The notes beneath the pieces were generated by a model. The model did no database searches and was not told the origin of the DNA. It saw nothing but the letters and a program-made list of their open reading frames with translations. DNA of 54,476 bases from Bondarzewia mesenterica (lineage: Eukaryota; Basidiomycota; Agaricomycetes; Russulales; Bondarzewiaceae), in assembly GCA_004802705.1 (NCBI GenBank), contig SGPL01000197.1, positions 1 to 54,476 on the forward strand, given 5' to 3'. Every line of letters begins with the position of its first letter. Positions within the stretch are counted from its first letter, which is position 1. Shown piece after piece: positions 21,874-33,084 of this stretch. The position numbers and the translations under genes were made by a program.

Positions 21874-24307
21874 ATGCATCTCCTCCCGCGGCACCCCCCT
21901 CCGCCCGCTGCGGAGCTGAGCCAGTCTCCCCGCCCAACGGCACGCGACGATCAGCTCGTCTCCCTCGACAGCGACCACCTCGACGATGACTCGGACTTTA
22001 ATCCCTCCTCCAACGTCCCCAGCACCAAACGGAAACGCGGCGCCCCGTCCAAGCCCCAGCCCTCTCCTTCAAAGCGAACCACCCCACAGAAATCAAAGTC
22101 GGCACCGAAACACAAGAAACGCCGCAAGGCATCGACCGACGACGACGACGACGACGAGCTACAGCTAGGAGCAGGACAGGTCCTCGTCGGGACCGTCATC
22201 CAAGCACCCTCCACCGGACGCGGTGCGTGCGTCAGACTGCGCTTCACACGCTCCCCTGCCGCTGCGCCCCATACTTATACCCTTCCCCTAACCAACCGCC
22301 CCATCTCTGCCCCGTTCCGCCTCCGTCCACACAGTCCCACCCGGCCAGATCTCCCAAAACACCCTCGACTTTCTCGCACAACTCGAGGACCCAGAGTGCA
22401 ACGACCGCGAGTGGTACGTTTTATTTATTTTTTGCTCTTTTCTTTCGTTCTTTTTCCCCTCCCTTGCCGAATCCCGAGTCACGCATGTTAAAGTGTCCTC
22501 GCCGCGCTTCTTCAACTTCCTTCCGAGACGACTGTGTCCCGCAATCCCGTCCCGTCCCTCCACACGCGCTTCTTGTCGTGTCTAGCACTTGATCTCCATT
22601 GCCCCGCGTGCTCACCCCTCCCCTCCCCGCCAGGTTCAAGCTACACGGTACGCCAACGTCCATTCACTCCCAGAACCCACCCACGTTTATCTAACATCAT
22701 TCTCACAAACACGACAGAACCCGTATATCGCCTCGCAGAACAAGAATGGAAAGCCTTCATAGACTCCTTCACCGACCGCCTCGTCGCCATCGACCCCCAA
22801 ATCCCCCCTCTCCCCGCGAAAGACGTCATTCACAGGATTTACCGTGACGTCCGCCCGTTTCTTTCTTCCTTCCCAGCCCCCCCTGAGACGGGTCATTGTC
22901 GCAGGTCCGGTTCAGCAACGACAAGACGCCCTACAAGACCAATTTCTCCGCCAGCTTCTCCCGCAGCGGCCGCAAAGGCATCTTCGCAGGCTGTCAGTAC
23001 TCAGTCCTCCTCCTCTCCCTTGTCTTCCTCATCCTTCGACGCGGTCGCTCACTTGACGTCCCTCGCAGATCACGTGTACGTATCGCCAAACATTCCCACC
23101 TCGTACTGAACGTTAACGACGACGACGCATCCTTTCATGGCCGCAGATCGAGTGCGTGATTTTTTTCGTGATATCCTATCGTCGCGTTCATGACACGGGG
23201 CGACGACGACAGTCAGACCAGGCGACCAGAGCCTCCTCGCAGCGGGCACTTGGTCTCCCGGCAAGAACGAACTCGCCACCATCCGGTCCGTCCCCCCCCC
23301 TCTCCCCCCTCTCCCTCTCTCTCTAATTAAAAAAGAAACGAAACGANTCCCACGCTCCGTAGCACGCACATCGCGCACGATCCCTCCCGCCTCCGGGCCC
23401 TCCTCTCCGCCCCCGCTTTCCAGTCCCACTTTGGTTCCCCCGACGACGATACGCACGACAAGAACAACAACAGAAACAAAAACAAGAAGAACGGGGGTGG
23501 GTGGTGGTGGTGGTGGTGGGAGGGTGACTCAGAGGACGAGCATCTTCGGAGCGGAGGACGAGCTCAAGGTCGCTCCCAAGGGGTATGACAAACGGCACCC
23601 GTGCGTCGCGTCCTCCCTTTCCTCCCTTTCCCCCCTCCCTTTCCTTTCCCTCCTTCCCCTTCTTTCTCCCCCCCACGTGTTCCCGCGCGTCCCGGGAAAC
23701 TGACGCGCTCGTCGTCGTTCCGTGATTCACTTGACCAGGAACATCGACCTCCTCAAGTGCCGCTCCTTCGTCGTCCTGCACCGGTGAGTCTCTCGTTCAC
23801 ACGTGCGCGTCGGCGCTGACGGCGACCATCCCGGTATCGGTGTTGTTGTTGTTATTGGCGGGGGAAGCTTTCGGGATGCGCAGGTCCTCGATCCTGGATT
23901 CGCGGATGCGTTGGCGGAGGTGATGGCCGTCGTCCGGCCGTTCGTGCATTGGTGCGTCTCTCTCTCTCTCTTTCCCCTCCTTTCCTGCCTCTTCCTTTCT
24001 TGTTGTTTTTGGTTTTTGGTTTTGGGTTTTGGGTTTTGCGCGGACGCCCGGTTTGAGATGTGTCTTTCCGTGTCACCCGTGTCGATTTCCTTCTCCCTGG
24101 GTTTGCGCCCGGATTCACGCCTTGTTTCTCTCGATGTCGCGTGTGCGCCTTGTTGATGAGGGCTTTTTGTGTAGTTTGAACGATTATATGACGGTGGGCG
24201 TCGACGACGACGACGAAGAAGAAGAAGAAGAAGAAGAGGGTGAGGAGGAGGGCGAGGAGGAAGAGGGACAAGAAGGGAACGGGGATGAGGATGCGGAAGA
24301 GGGATGA
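21874..24307 (+). CDS. DUF2461 family protein with microexons and acidic tail
   Basis: Twelve exons: 21874-22222, 22335-22413, 22634-22647, 22718-22848, 22905-22992, 23069-23079, 23147-23151, 23217-23285, 23363-23600, 23739-23783, 23868-23951 and 24175-24307. The N-terminus is basic and disordered (KRKRGAPSK, KHKKRRKAS), NLS-like. The domain carries ECNDREWFKLHEPVYR, YRDVRFSNDKTPYKTNFSAS, GYHVYIEPGDQSLLAAGTW, FGAEDELKVAPKGYDKRHP and LLKCRSFVVLHRF, in DUF2461 (TIGR02453) order. The tail is a run of Asp/Glu. Biochemical function of the family is unknown. Joining the conserved motifs requires 14-, 11- and 5-nt exons, each flanked by ordinary splice sites. Exon 9 needs one fewer base in the G-rich run at 23493-23520, a likely sequence error or lesion. 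The N at 23346 is intronic. About 414 residues; the start is the first ATG of the open exon and is less certain. Confidence 0.85.
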
Positions 24308-26488
24308 AGGATGATCGATGAGGCCTGAGGGATGAGCGAGTCCCACGGGCAGCACGGTGTCCCATCCCATCCCATCCCATCTCAGTTTGTTTTCGTTCAC
24401 GATATGTACAGTAACTGAACGACAGCGACGCGTTCCAGAGTACTGTAATAACACCCCACCCCTCGTGGTGACGGATCCAACGTCCCTGCCGCCATCTCAT
24501 CGAGATCCCCCAAGAAAAAGAGAACAAGAAGGGCGAAACAAAACGAAACAAAACAAATACGCTGGGCCGTGTTCCGACGACATGGAGGTGCGAGGGGGTG
24601 CGAGGCCAGCTGACCGCTTTCTATATTCTCTGAGTCAAGTCGAGTGACGACACCGTCCGCGAAAACGGGGACCGTCGTTCTATCATACAGCCTGGATGGA
24701 TGGATGGATCGGGTTCGATGTACGGTACCAAGTAATTTTAGTGCGATACAGAACACAGCCCCGCAGGCATCAGGACCGGTGACCCCTCCCCTCCATTCCC
24801 CATGCTTCTGACGTCCCTGCCACGCCAATGCCATGCTATTTCCCCAGCTTGCCCCGCAGTGCCCCAAGTGCCTGTGCCTAAGCGTCGACGTTCCTAACAA
24901 ATTTCAGTTGCGAACGAGAAGTCTGAGAAGTTTGCTTTCTTAATAACTTATTTAACTATTTTTTTTNGGGGGGGGGCTTTGGCGACCAGTCCGCCGAGAG
25001 TCGTCATTCACTCAACTTACTTATCCTTATCGTACAGTAAGGTAAATCAACAGGCGTGCTCATCGAGCGACGACGTTCTGAGTTCTGATGCTGATGTTGA
25101 TGCTGATACGAGTCCTCTTTCGCGATAAGTATGGGTACTGGTGTGAGCTGAGGAGGTCAGGAGGCAAGCCATGATACTCGTTCGGGTGTCCGCGCTGCGC
25201 ATGCACATGTACGTGTGTTGCTGTACAGTCATGTCGAGACTCACTGGCCAGGAGCCGCCGCGTTCTGCGTACGGTACTTAGCATGAGTCCACGATATCTG
25301 CGGCAGGTTCATATTTAACGACTGATGGACCGGACGCACGTGTGGAAGCGGAGGGTCGAGGAAAACGACGTCGACTCGGATGAGCAGCCCTATCACTGCA
25401 TCGACTCACCCCGGCACTTCAGCCCACTGCGGCGTCGAGCTCGGTCTCAAATATACATATATACATACATATCTGTGTACATCACTATGACCTTGCATCG
25501 GGCCCGCGCTATCAATCGCGTATATGCACTTATGTGTACAGCTAGGATCCGTTGGCTGAAGTACACATATGCGCATCATATATCAGGAATGATGTGATGT
25601 GCGAGAGGGTTTGGTCCGAACCTAAGCGCAAGTTGTTCTTTGCTTCACTCTTCGAGCTTGCTGATGCCGCGCACAGATCTGATCTCGCCCCTGAAAACAA
25701 GCCGTCCCGTGCGCCGATCTGACAAGGGATATGCGCATTACTTGCCGTGCTTGAAGAAACATGTGAACGACGGCTCGCTCTTGGTTCAGAATTCATGCCT
25801 AGCTAGCCAAAAAAAGAAGNAAAAAAAGACCATGCCACGGCCCGAACCCATCGTCGGGGCTTCCCCCGGCGGTACTGCACTCGAGTACGCAGTGAGGAGG
25901 ACTTCGATGCCGTCGATCGATGCAGTAAAATGCGGATCACAGAAACACGAGATCATGCATCGCGAGCGGGGAAGGGGAATCGAGTCCGGCAGACACGCCT
26001 GGACTCGGGGGATCGGATCCCATCCCGTATTACGGATTGCGGGGGAGGAAGGGGATGGATAAACAGATAGACATGACGGGGCCCGTCCGCGGCCTGGCTG
26101 GGTCGAGTGTCGAGCGGGGGTTTGGACAAAGAATTCAGTGAGTTAGTACTTATAAATGAGCGAAAGAATTGTATCACACAGAGAGGACGTTCCGGGTCAG
26201 CGAAATGCCAATCCCGATGACGGACAAATAGGGTACGATCGAGGTCTCGGAAAGGTCGATGCCATTCTCATGAACATGCTTGTTCGAGTTGTTGCGAGCG
26301 CGCTCTCGGGCAGCCTCGGTATGGCGTGCTTCGCGGGGAGAACAAGGCGCAAAGCGAGAAATGTTAATGTCAAGCCAATCAAATTGCGAAGGCGCTCGGA
26401 TTGTTTATGCTTCAAATAGGATTGCCCCGAGGGCGTATAGATGGACAGAAAAGGGGAGCGACTCGATGCTCCGCGTGTCGGTGCCGTT
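24308..26488. other. Long stretch without a recognisable gene
   Basis: Contains a GGATGGATGGATGG run (24702-24715), a poly-T/poly-G junction with an N (24958-24977), an AT-rich TACATA microsatellite (25448-25475) and A-rich tracts. No exon chain with family motifs was found on either strand. Ns at 24967 and 25820. Confidence 0.45.
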
Positions 26489-27208
26489 CTACAATTCCTC
26501 CTTCTTCGCAGCCTCCAAGTCGCGATACTGTTTCGCCCACTGCGGGAAGGAAAGAAGAAGGAGAAGAAGTTAGAACGCACGATGTCGGTTCGGAAAGGGG
26601 TAAAGGAACGTTGAAGAGATGGGATACGAAGTTCTAGAAGGCACGCACCCGCATAGATGGGATGGGTCGGTTGGGTTGGATGTATCGCCACTGCACAAAA
26701 AAAGCGTTTCATCATTATCAGTCCAGAACACGATCACGGTCAATGAGGGAAAATGGTTTGTGGCCGTCGTGAGCCGAATGACGAGACAGAGCGGACGATT
26801 TACCTCGTGGTCCGCGCTGACCGTCCAGGCTCCGTAGGTCACGATTAAGATACCACCGAACAAAATCGCGGTGTTCGATTTCCAGTTCGACGGACGCGTC
26901 CACCAGCCACCTACATGAGACCAACACCCACGTATATAGCCATGCAAAGAACGTTCGGAAAGGATGAACGGGATGAGTGAGGTGAGAAGGCAGAAATCAA
27001 GAGTTGAGCGACTGGCGCGCACCGGCTGGGGACCAGACTTGTTTCGGATAGGGATATCTAGCTCCACCACCCTAGCAGATATTTGTGATGGTGAATCCTT
27101 CGTATATACGGTGAGGAAATTGGGGAGGTTATATTTACCATTTGCGTTGAAGATGAGGGGACGTGAGACTTCGGGTTGTGCTGCTGGGAGTGACAACGTG
27201 ACGGACAT
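26489..27208 (-). CDS. Small single-pass membrane protein, probably mitochondrial
   Basis: Four exons on the minus strand give about 105 residues. The N-terminus is MSVTLSLPAAQPEVSRPLI, then YPYPKQVWSPAGG, then WWTRPSNWKSN. A hydrophobic segment TAILFGGILIVTYGAWTV (likely membrane span) follows, then WRYIQPNRPIPSM and a final exon WAKQYRDLEAAKKEEL (stop 26491-26489). Introns at about 26935-26960, 26695-26800 and 26543-26655 have good acceptors. The first junction is unresolved: the natural donor at 27138 and acceptor at 27072 differ by one phase, so either another donor is used or a base is wrong. Size and plan resemble small accessory subunits of respiratory complexes; complex I is a guess, not shown by the sequence. 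Confidence 0.6.
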
Positions 27209-28980
27209 CGGAAGATGTCCACGCGAGGAATACGTAAGCCGGAGTACACTCCTGACCGTGTCCGCTCGTGTCCGTCGACTTCATGTTGCTTCCAGCTTCA
27301 TGAGGTTGAATGAACACTGCCATCAAATATTATTCGAGCGGTCAGGCCATCGACTGCTGGGGAAAATACTCGATTTTTTTTCCAGGATCTGGATAGGATT
27401 ACCGGAACCCAGTATCTTATGTCGCCTTGAACTTATGTCAAGGACATACTCCATCGAAGAAAAAGAGATGCCAGTTGAGCACTCGTGAATGAACCGATAT
27501 AATAGGAGACACGGGATGGAGCCTTATTCCCAGGTAAAGGTTGATAAATACATCCGAGACACGCAAAAGATTCGCTAACACACGATGGAGCAAATTGGAA
27601 TTGACGCCCTCCTCCTCCACCCAATTGGTCGCCACAAACGCCATTGATATATTTCGATGACCTGAGCGAAGTCAAGGACAACGCAAATCGAAAGGATATC
27701 AACACCGCCCCTGTATGTTCTACAAACCTCTGCGGACTCTCACTTTGACAGCACAGATTTTCCTGAAAAACCATTCCAACGCGCGAATAATGACGGAATC
27801 ACGTTCGACCTCGTCATTCCCGTCGATGTACGAGTATGGTGTCGAGCACCCTTGGATCAAGCAAGACGTGCAGATTGGACCCACGATGCTCGAGATAATT
27901 CCCATGTATTCGGACTTCATTTTGACTGGCTTGTCGCGTCCCTCGGCAGGTACTTAAGCACTGTCCGACCGGGGCGCACGTTGCATTAATTACATCGAGC
28001 TGTCAGTTGACGCGCGACTACATATCAGCCGTCACTCACGGTTCAAAATCAATCCTCGAGGATCAAACTCCCAAATTTTCGCGGTCCAGCGTCGCTTGGG
28101 ATAATTGACGAATGCTTGGTAAAACCTACCTGCGCGACAATCTCATCGAATTCACTCACCGGATAATGAAAGCTTTCTTTACACAGAAGAACCATTTGCT
28201 CCCCTCCCAGTGCGAAGCACTAGCAAGAATGGAATCAAAAAATAGTCTGCAATCACATTGTCAGATTGTGGTAGGCGCGAGGCCGTAAAAAAAAAAATCA
28301 CTTCGTACATGATTCCTCCTCCATAATCCACCGTCTTCATGAATTAATTCCAAAACAATTCCGGCGCTGAGGGCGCTGAGGAAGAAGACACTGAAGAGAC
28401 CGAATATCGGTGACAAGAGATAGAATTCCAAAGCCAAACACGAGTTTGCTTTGGAAAGTTGCCCGTCTTCCGCATCTCGCCCTGGGCCAGCGAGTGCTAC
28501 TGACAAGCGGGCGAGGCAACGACAACGCAATGGTTCGGCCAACGTCTCTGCAGTGGAGAGAGGATAGAGAACGTAGTACCAATGAACACAAGAAAGATTC
28601 GAGCAACTGTTCTGGAGGTGCGAAAGAACTTAGCACCCAAGTTGCACTCTAGGAGTCAAGGCTTCGATGAGCTTCAAGGGTCAATCACGTCGAGTCACCC
28701 AAGTCAGTGAGTAATCCCAGTCATACTTCAAGTGGCCGTGCCCGTAACGTCGAGACCTAAGCCGTCAATTGTCGCGGACAAGTGAATTGCATCCATACCA
28801 TCAATCCGTGGCGTTGAGCAAGGCAAGTTGGCAGCAGGCACCACGCAATCCGGTGTCGAAAAGGAAAACCAAACCAAATTGTTGAACTCAAAATGCATGG
28901 ATGCAAAACTAATCCCCTTTTGATGCCTTACGAGCACAAAACGATAAGAATGGGTGAGCGCACAGGAGGGGAATTTGAAG
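27209..28980. other. No confident gene; possible remnants
   Basis: A plus-strand frame at about 27745-27990 (FPEKPFQRANNDGITFDLVI) looks coding-like. Minus-strand hydrophobic frames lie at about 28300-28420. Neither can be extended into a family I recognise. Confidence 0.35.
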
Positions 28981-29388
28981 CGCTGGACAAGCGTGAGTGT
29001 ATGAGTCAAAAAGCGGCACCGCACTTGGAGTATTGATGCAGTATGCATGCTCAGTCACATTGACTCGCTCAAAGTCCGCGAATACAAATGAGCACTGGGC
29101 TAGCAATGTGATGAGTCCTAGCGTCCTCCATTGAACCATATCAGATACCCAGTACCATGCCGTGCCATGCCATCCCGTCCCATTCGACAAAGAGTCAACC
29201 TTCCCTAGGCAGAGAAATGCCAGTCCATCAACGCAAAACGACCAAGGTACGTGAATGATAATTCCCATGCTCGCCATCGCCAAGGGGGAAAATGCCTTCT
29301 GAGTTGACTGACGAACACACATGTCGAACCGTAGGGTCCCAACGTACTCAAGATTCAGCGACAAATTAGGGTACAGGAAGAACGGGGG

Positions 29389-29931
29389 TTGGAGCGGTCA
29401 TCGACGTGGTGGTTCCGCAGGGATGATCGCAAAGCAACCGAGACTGAGCCAAAGTTGCAGGAGGATGAATGGAATTTGAAAGGCGTGAGGAAGCGTAAGC
29501 AGATTGGACAGCACAGGCCGCAGGTGGGCAGGGCTGCCTCAGGGGGATGGCGAGGCGGGCAGTTCATCTGCGGCATCCAATTGGACGACGGTGACGATGT
29601 GTGCAGCGACCGTGAGGAGACGGAGATAAAGGAGGACGAGGACGAGGACGAGCGTGAGGAGAGCTTGAAAGTCGGGCGTCGGGAAATTTCGCTCATTGAA
29701 ATGGCTCGTCCAGCAAAGCGAAAGGCATTTACAAGAGCCGTGCAGAACTCGGGCAGGGAAGTTCGGCTGGGACTTGAAGACAGCGAAGAATGGGTGACTG
29801 ATTTGAACGTGTACGAGGCTGATCCGGAGGACTACGAGGATGAGGAGTGGGAGATGTTATTGGAAGTGGAAACGCCAAAGGTGGCCAGGCGGAAGGCGTA
29901 TTCAGACGTCGTNCGGGGAAACGACGGGTAG
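29389..29931 (+). pseudogene. Acidic ARPAKRK protein, copy M1 (start exon decayed)
   Basis: About 180 residues open. It shares with the 35033 gene the blocks GGWRGGQFICGIQLDD, EMARPAKRK (basic, NLS-like), LGLEDSEEWVTDLNVYEAD, PEDYEDEEWEMLLEVETPKV and ARRKAYSDV before the stop. It is strongly acidic apart from the basic patches. The start exon found in M3 (ATG, then KIQPPPGRETSV) has lost its ATG here (CGACAAAG near 29188 where M3 has CGATGAAG), so this copy may not be translated. One N at 29913. Family not recognised. Confidence 0.55.
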
Positions 29932-30076
29932 GGTACTTATGACAGTATGACAGTGGTGCATCAGACAGTGTCCAATCTGTGGTGAAATGATGAATTTCGT
30001 CCAGCCTGAGGCCTGAGGCCTCGCCACGAAAGGGCTTTGTGAACCATCAGCTCCCCATGGAAGCAAAGAAAGTCTT

Positions 30077-30262
30077 TTGAGGCAATTCAGGCAAGAACAT
30101 AGCCTGGAAGTAGCTGGGCCAATAGATTATTCACTCGTGGACAATGTTGACCAATACTGCAAAAAAAAACGTTCAGAATCGCAAGACTCTGGCCTCGGTG
30201 GAGTCATCAGCCATATGACAGGGCAAGCGCACCGCAAGGCATCTGAAGTGTTACAGGCGTGA
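30077..30262 (+). CDS. Short conserved frame downstream of acidic protein (copy M1)
   Basis: A 61-residue frame containing YSLVDNVDQYCKKKRSESQD and GGVISHMTGQAHRKASEVL. It is repeated nearly identically at 34685-34954, including the poly-A tract behind KKK. Its upstream SLVD segment aligns with SLVDMARLPNR at about 35970 and SLADMARPAKRK inside the acidic frame, so it may derive from that internal block. Whether it is translated is unknown. Confidence 0.35.
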   Translation: MRQFRQEHSLEVAGPIDYSLVDNVDQYCKKKRSESQDSGLGGVISHMTGQAHRKASEVLQA

Positions 30263-30510
30263 GTATATGAGTCAAGAAGAGGCACCGCATTCCGATGCGG
30301 TATGCATTACCAGTCAGATTGACTCGCCCAATTGGGAATACAAATGAGAGCACTCCGGCCAGTGAGGTGATCCTAACGTTCCTCCATTGAACAATACCAG
30401 ATACCCCATCCTATCCATCCCATCCGATGAAGATTCAACCTCCCCCAGGCAGAGAAACGTCAGTCCGTCAGCGCACATGCAAAAAGACCAAGGTACGTGA
30501 ACGTGCCCAT
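30245..30510 (+). repeat. Acidic-protein module, left part of split copy M2
   Basis: Matches the leader of M1 and M3 through the start exon: ATGAAGATTCAACCTCCCCC at 30427, ending in a GTACGTGAACGTGCCC donor at about 30494. The match stops at about 30510. The following acidic exon is absent. The module resumes only at 34533 with its 3' tail, so about 4 kb including an F-box gene replaces the body. Confidence 0.65.
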
Positions 30511-31605
30511 GGCCAAAAACCGTGACCCTTGTAATTTTTTTTTCGCTCTCCGAGGACCGAGTGAGTTCGTTTATATATATCAAATATATATATACTTACA
30601 TACCTCCCTTGTTTTTTTCCCTCCCTTTCTTTGCGTGCGTGTTGGACGAGGAGTGCGCATTGAGTTTGGACCTTGGACGGGACGCGTGAATGTGGAATCT
30701 GGATGCCGAGGTTTAGGGTTGCGGACGAGGTGAGTCGTGGGTCGGGCGACGCGGGATATTGGAAGCTGTGAATGTACGCGTGGCCGTGGCCGTGGTTGTA
30801 AGAGGGCGGAGCGGACGGTGCGTCGACCTGCGATTGCGATGGGACCGACCACGCAGCGATGGTCGTGCTGAAATGTTCAGCCTCTAAGCCTTGAGCCGCA
30901 GCCACCGACCAGCACAGACCCCGCCCGTGTTTCGCTTCCTACTCCCGAGTGATGGTCGACGCCGATGACCAAAAATAAAAAGAGCGAAAAAAACGACGAC
31001 GGCGCGGAGGGCGATTGATTGGCTTCTGCCGCTCTGGTTGGATTGAATTCGAAGGTGAGGAAGCGAGGGACCCACGCGTACATGCTTGCTCGTCACGTAC
31101 TAAAGACTCGGTCACCAGTCTAACCCACGCGAGGTAAGCGAGGGTAAGCGTCGCGTTGATTTGAAGAAGATTGTTCAAGGTTGCACCTTGGTTGGACCCT
31201 GATGCTGGTCGCTCACCCAACCTATTCAACTTGCGGGATCTTTTGGACCGGCAGACGACGGTGGAGGGCCGTTCAAGTTCATACACACAGAAACCTGGAT
31301 GAATTGTAAGAATCAATGAACAAAGGGCTCGCACAGGTTCGCACCTGTCTGCAGGAGTCGAACTTTGAACAGACAATTCATGTTCCGCGACTTGACTCAT
31401 ACCCAGCTTCAAGCCTCGACGACCTCATTTGCTTCCGTTGTCACTTTTATGTTGCCGATTCAAACTGGAATGGATTCCCATCATGATGTCTCTACAGACA
31501 ACTTGATTGAAAGAGGTGACATGTGCGCCAAACATTCGAATTATCTTTGCATTCTACTGATCGTGTTTGTAATGTGTTGACTGTTCTCTCGCTGTCAACA
31601 GAAAT

Positions 31606-33084
31606 GTGAGTAATACTACGCTTCATACATGCGACCTTCTTGCGTTACGATTCCACTCATCTCGCTCTGTTCAGATCGTAGATTCTGCGTCTCTCTCGCA
31701 GGCGGTCCAAGTTGCCATCCCAGCAGAGATTCTCGGAAGGATTGTTGAGCTGATGCTCCCCCTCCCCGATCCACTTCCAGGCAAATTGTCCTGGTCAGGC
31801 AGCGACTGTTGTTCGACTCATCGATACAAACCGGTCGGGAGACGTTCTAATGAGCGTGCTCGCATACTTNTGAATCTGTCCCATGTCTCACGCTACTGGC
31901 AAGCTACCATCATATCGCACGCGTCTTTGTGGTCGTTCATCGAAGGACCTCCTCACAATGTAGGCGAGTCAAACATTGTACAGCTCTGTGTGGAACGATC
32001 CAAGGATGTCCCTTTGCGCATGACAGGTTTCTACTACCCTGAATCCACACCATTGCTGTTGCAGGGGTCGCATAGACTGGTATATTTGTCATTATATCTC
32101 GAGGCTGGAAACTCGAGTGTTTCTCCCACCATGCATTTTCCGCAGCTGAAATGCCTTCTTCTGAGAGTAACGGCATCCTACCCGACGCGCTTTCTGCCTG
32201 ATCTCATATCTGAATATCCCCACCTGCGGCGACTGTGGCTCGATCTCGATGGACCCAATGGACCCGTGCTCTGGCAGAAATATCGGTTTTCACGCCTCAC
32301 CCATCTGGCGCTGTCAGGATATAGTGGTGGAAGAGTGATCTCAGTGACAGAAATTTTGGACATGTTGCGGGAGACTGCTGGGTTACAGGTGCTCATCTGG
32401 GACATGGTGGGCCCGACCTCGAGACATGCGGAGAGACCGCAACCAGTCGAGCTCCCACATCTCCGATACTTCGTCATCAATGACCGTCAGGATTATGATC
32501 CTATCATCGAAAGCGTCATCTCCGCAATGATTTTTCCGTCCACGATGACCGCTCGCTTCCAGATCAGCTCGCTCCCACATGGTCCAATATTTCCAGTCGA
32601 AACACATGCAAAACCTTTTCTCACCGACGATTTCGCCATATCAGTTGTCTTCTGGCGTGACGGCAAAATGAGGTGCTTTCTCTATAACAGGGACTATAAG
32701 TTCGAGATTGTCATATATCTCAAATTCACGATTTCCGAGGATTTCTCACTGGGATTGTTCCTTCCAGTTGAAGACACGTCGTGGATCCAGGAGCTTTCCA
32801 TAGATATCCCGTCCGATGCGGACCATTGGCCGCGTTGGATTAGCCACCTTTTCCGTTCGACTCCTGGTCTTACCAAGTTGACCATCAGCGCGAACACATC
32901 CTTCGACTGTATCCCCATCTACACCGCGATTCAGAGGGGCGCGCTTCCGGAATTGAAGACGCTCTGCATTCGCCTCCGAGACGTCATCGGTCCCCTTCGT
33001 TTCTCTCCGCTTCTTCGGCTCGTCAGACAGAGGCATGTGGATGGCCGGGCGTTGAAGGAGTGGTCATATGCGACGAAAGGTTGA
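31606..33084 (+). CDS. F-box protein with leucine-rich C-terminal region
   Basis: The long exon encodes an F-box-like N-terminus (IPAEILGRIVELMLPLP ... LSHVSRYWQATIISHASLWS). About 400 residues of irregular Leu-rich repeats follow (HLRRLWLDLDGP, LTHLALSGYSGG, LPELKTLCIRL), typical of the large Agaricomycete F-box family. Such proteins link substrates to SCF ubiquitin ligases through Skp1; that role is inferred. The true start is not resolved. The open frame has no ATG before the F-box, while GTGAGT at 31606 with an acceptor at about 31670 looks like an intron, so one or two 5' exons lie upstream (perhaps at 31470-31516). One N at 31870. Near-identical direct repeats flank the gene at about 30900-31050 and 33715-33870. 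Confidence 0.75.
   Translation: MSNTTLHTCDLLALRFHSSRSVQIVDSASLSQAVQVAIPAEILGRIVELMLPLPDPLPGKLSWSGSDCCSTHRYKPVGRRSNERARILXNLSHVSRYWQATIISHASLWSFIEGPPHNVGESNIVQLCVERSKDVPLRMTGFYYPESTPLLLQGSHRLVYLSLYLEAGNSSVSPTMHFPQLKCLLLRVTASYPTRFLPDLISEYPHLRRLWLDLDGPNGPVLWQKYRFSRLTHLALSGYSGGRVISVTEILDMLRETAGLQVLIWDMVGPTSRHAERPQPVELPHLRYFVINDRQDYDPIIESVISAMIFPSTMTARFQISSLPHGPIFPVETHAKPFLTDDFAISVVFWRDGKMRCFLYNRDYKFEIVIYLKFTISEDFSLGLFLPVEDTSWIQELSIDIPSDADHWPRWISHLFRSTPGLTKLTISANTSFDCIPIYTAIQRGALPELKTLCIRLRDVIGPLRFSPLLRLVRQRHVDGRALKEWSYATKG

Larger units (their letters stand above)
28985..30262 (+). repeat. Acidic-protein module, copy M1
   Basis: Contains in order: a leader (28985-29265), an acidic open frame (29389-29931), a 3' tail with GCCTGAGGCCT (about 30004-30070) and a short basic frame (30077-30262). 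The same order recurs at 30245-30510 plus 34533-34865 (M2, split), 34866-36020 (M3) and 39240-40345 (M4). M1 and the start of M2 are in tandem with a period of about 1.26 kb. Confidence 0.7.

Noticed and set aside
23727..24551. 274-residue minus-strand frame rich in Arg and Ser
   Set aside because: Antisense to the last exons and introns of the DUF2461 gene; no family motif.
24308..26488. Possible gene in the long gap
   Set aside because: Only short frames without motifs, splice chains or biased codon use; microsatellites explain the visible structure.
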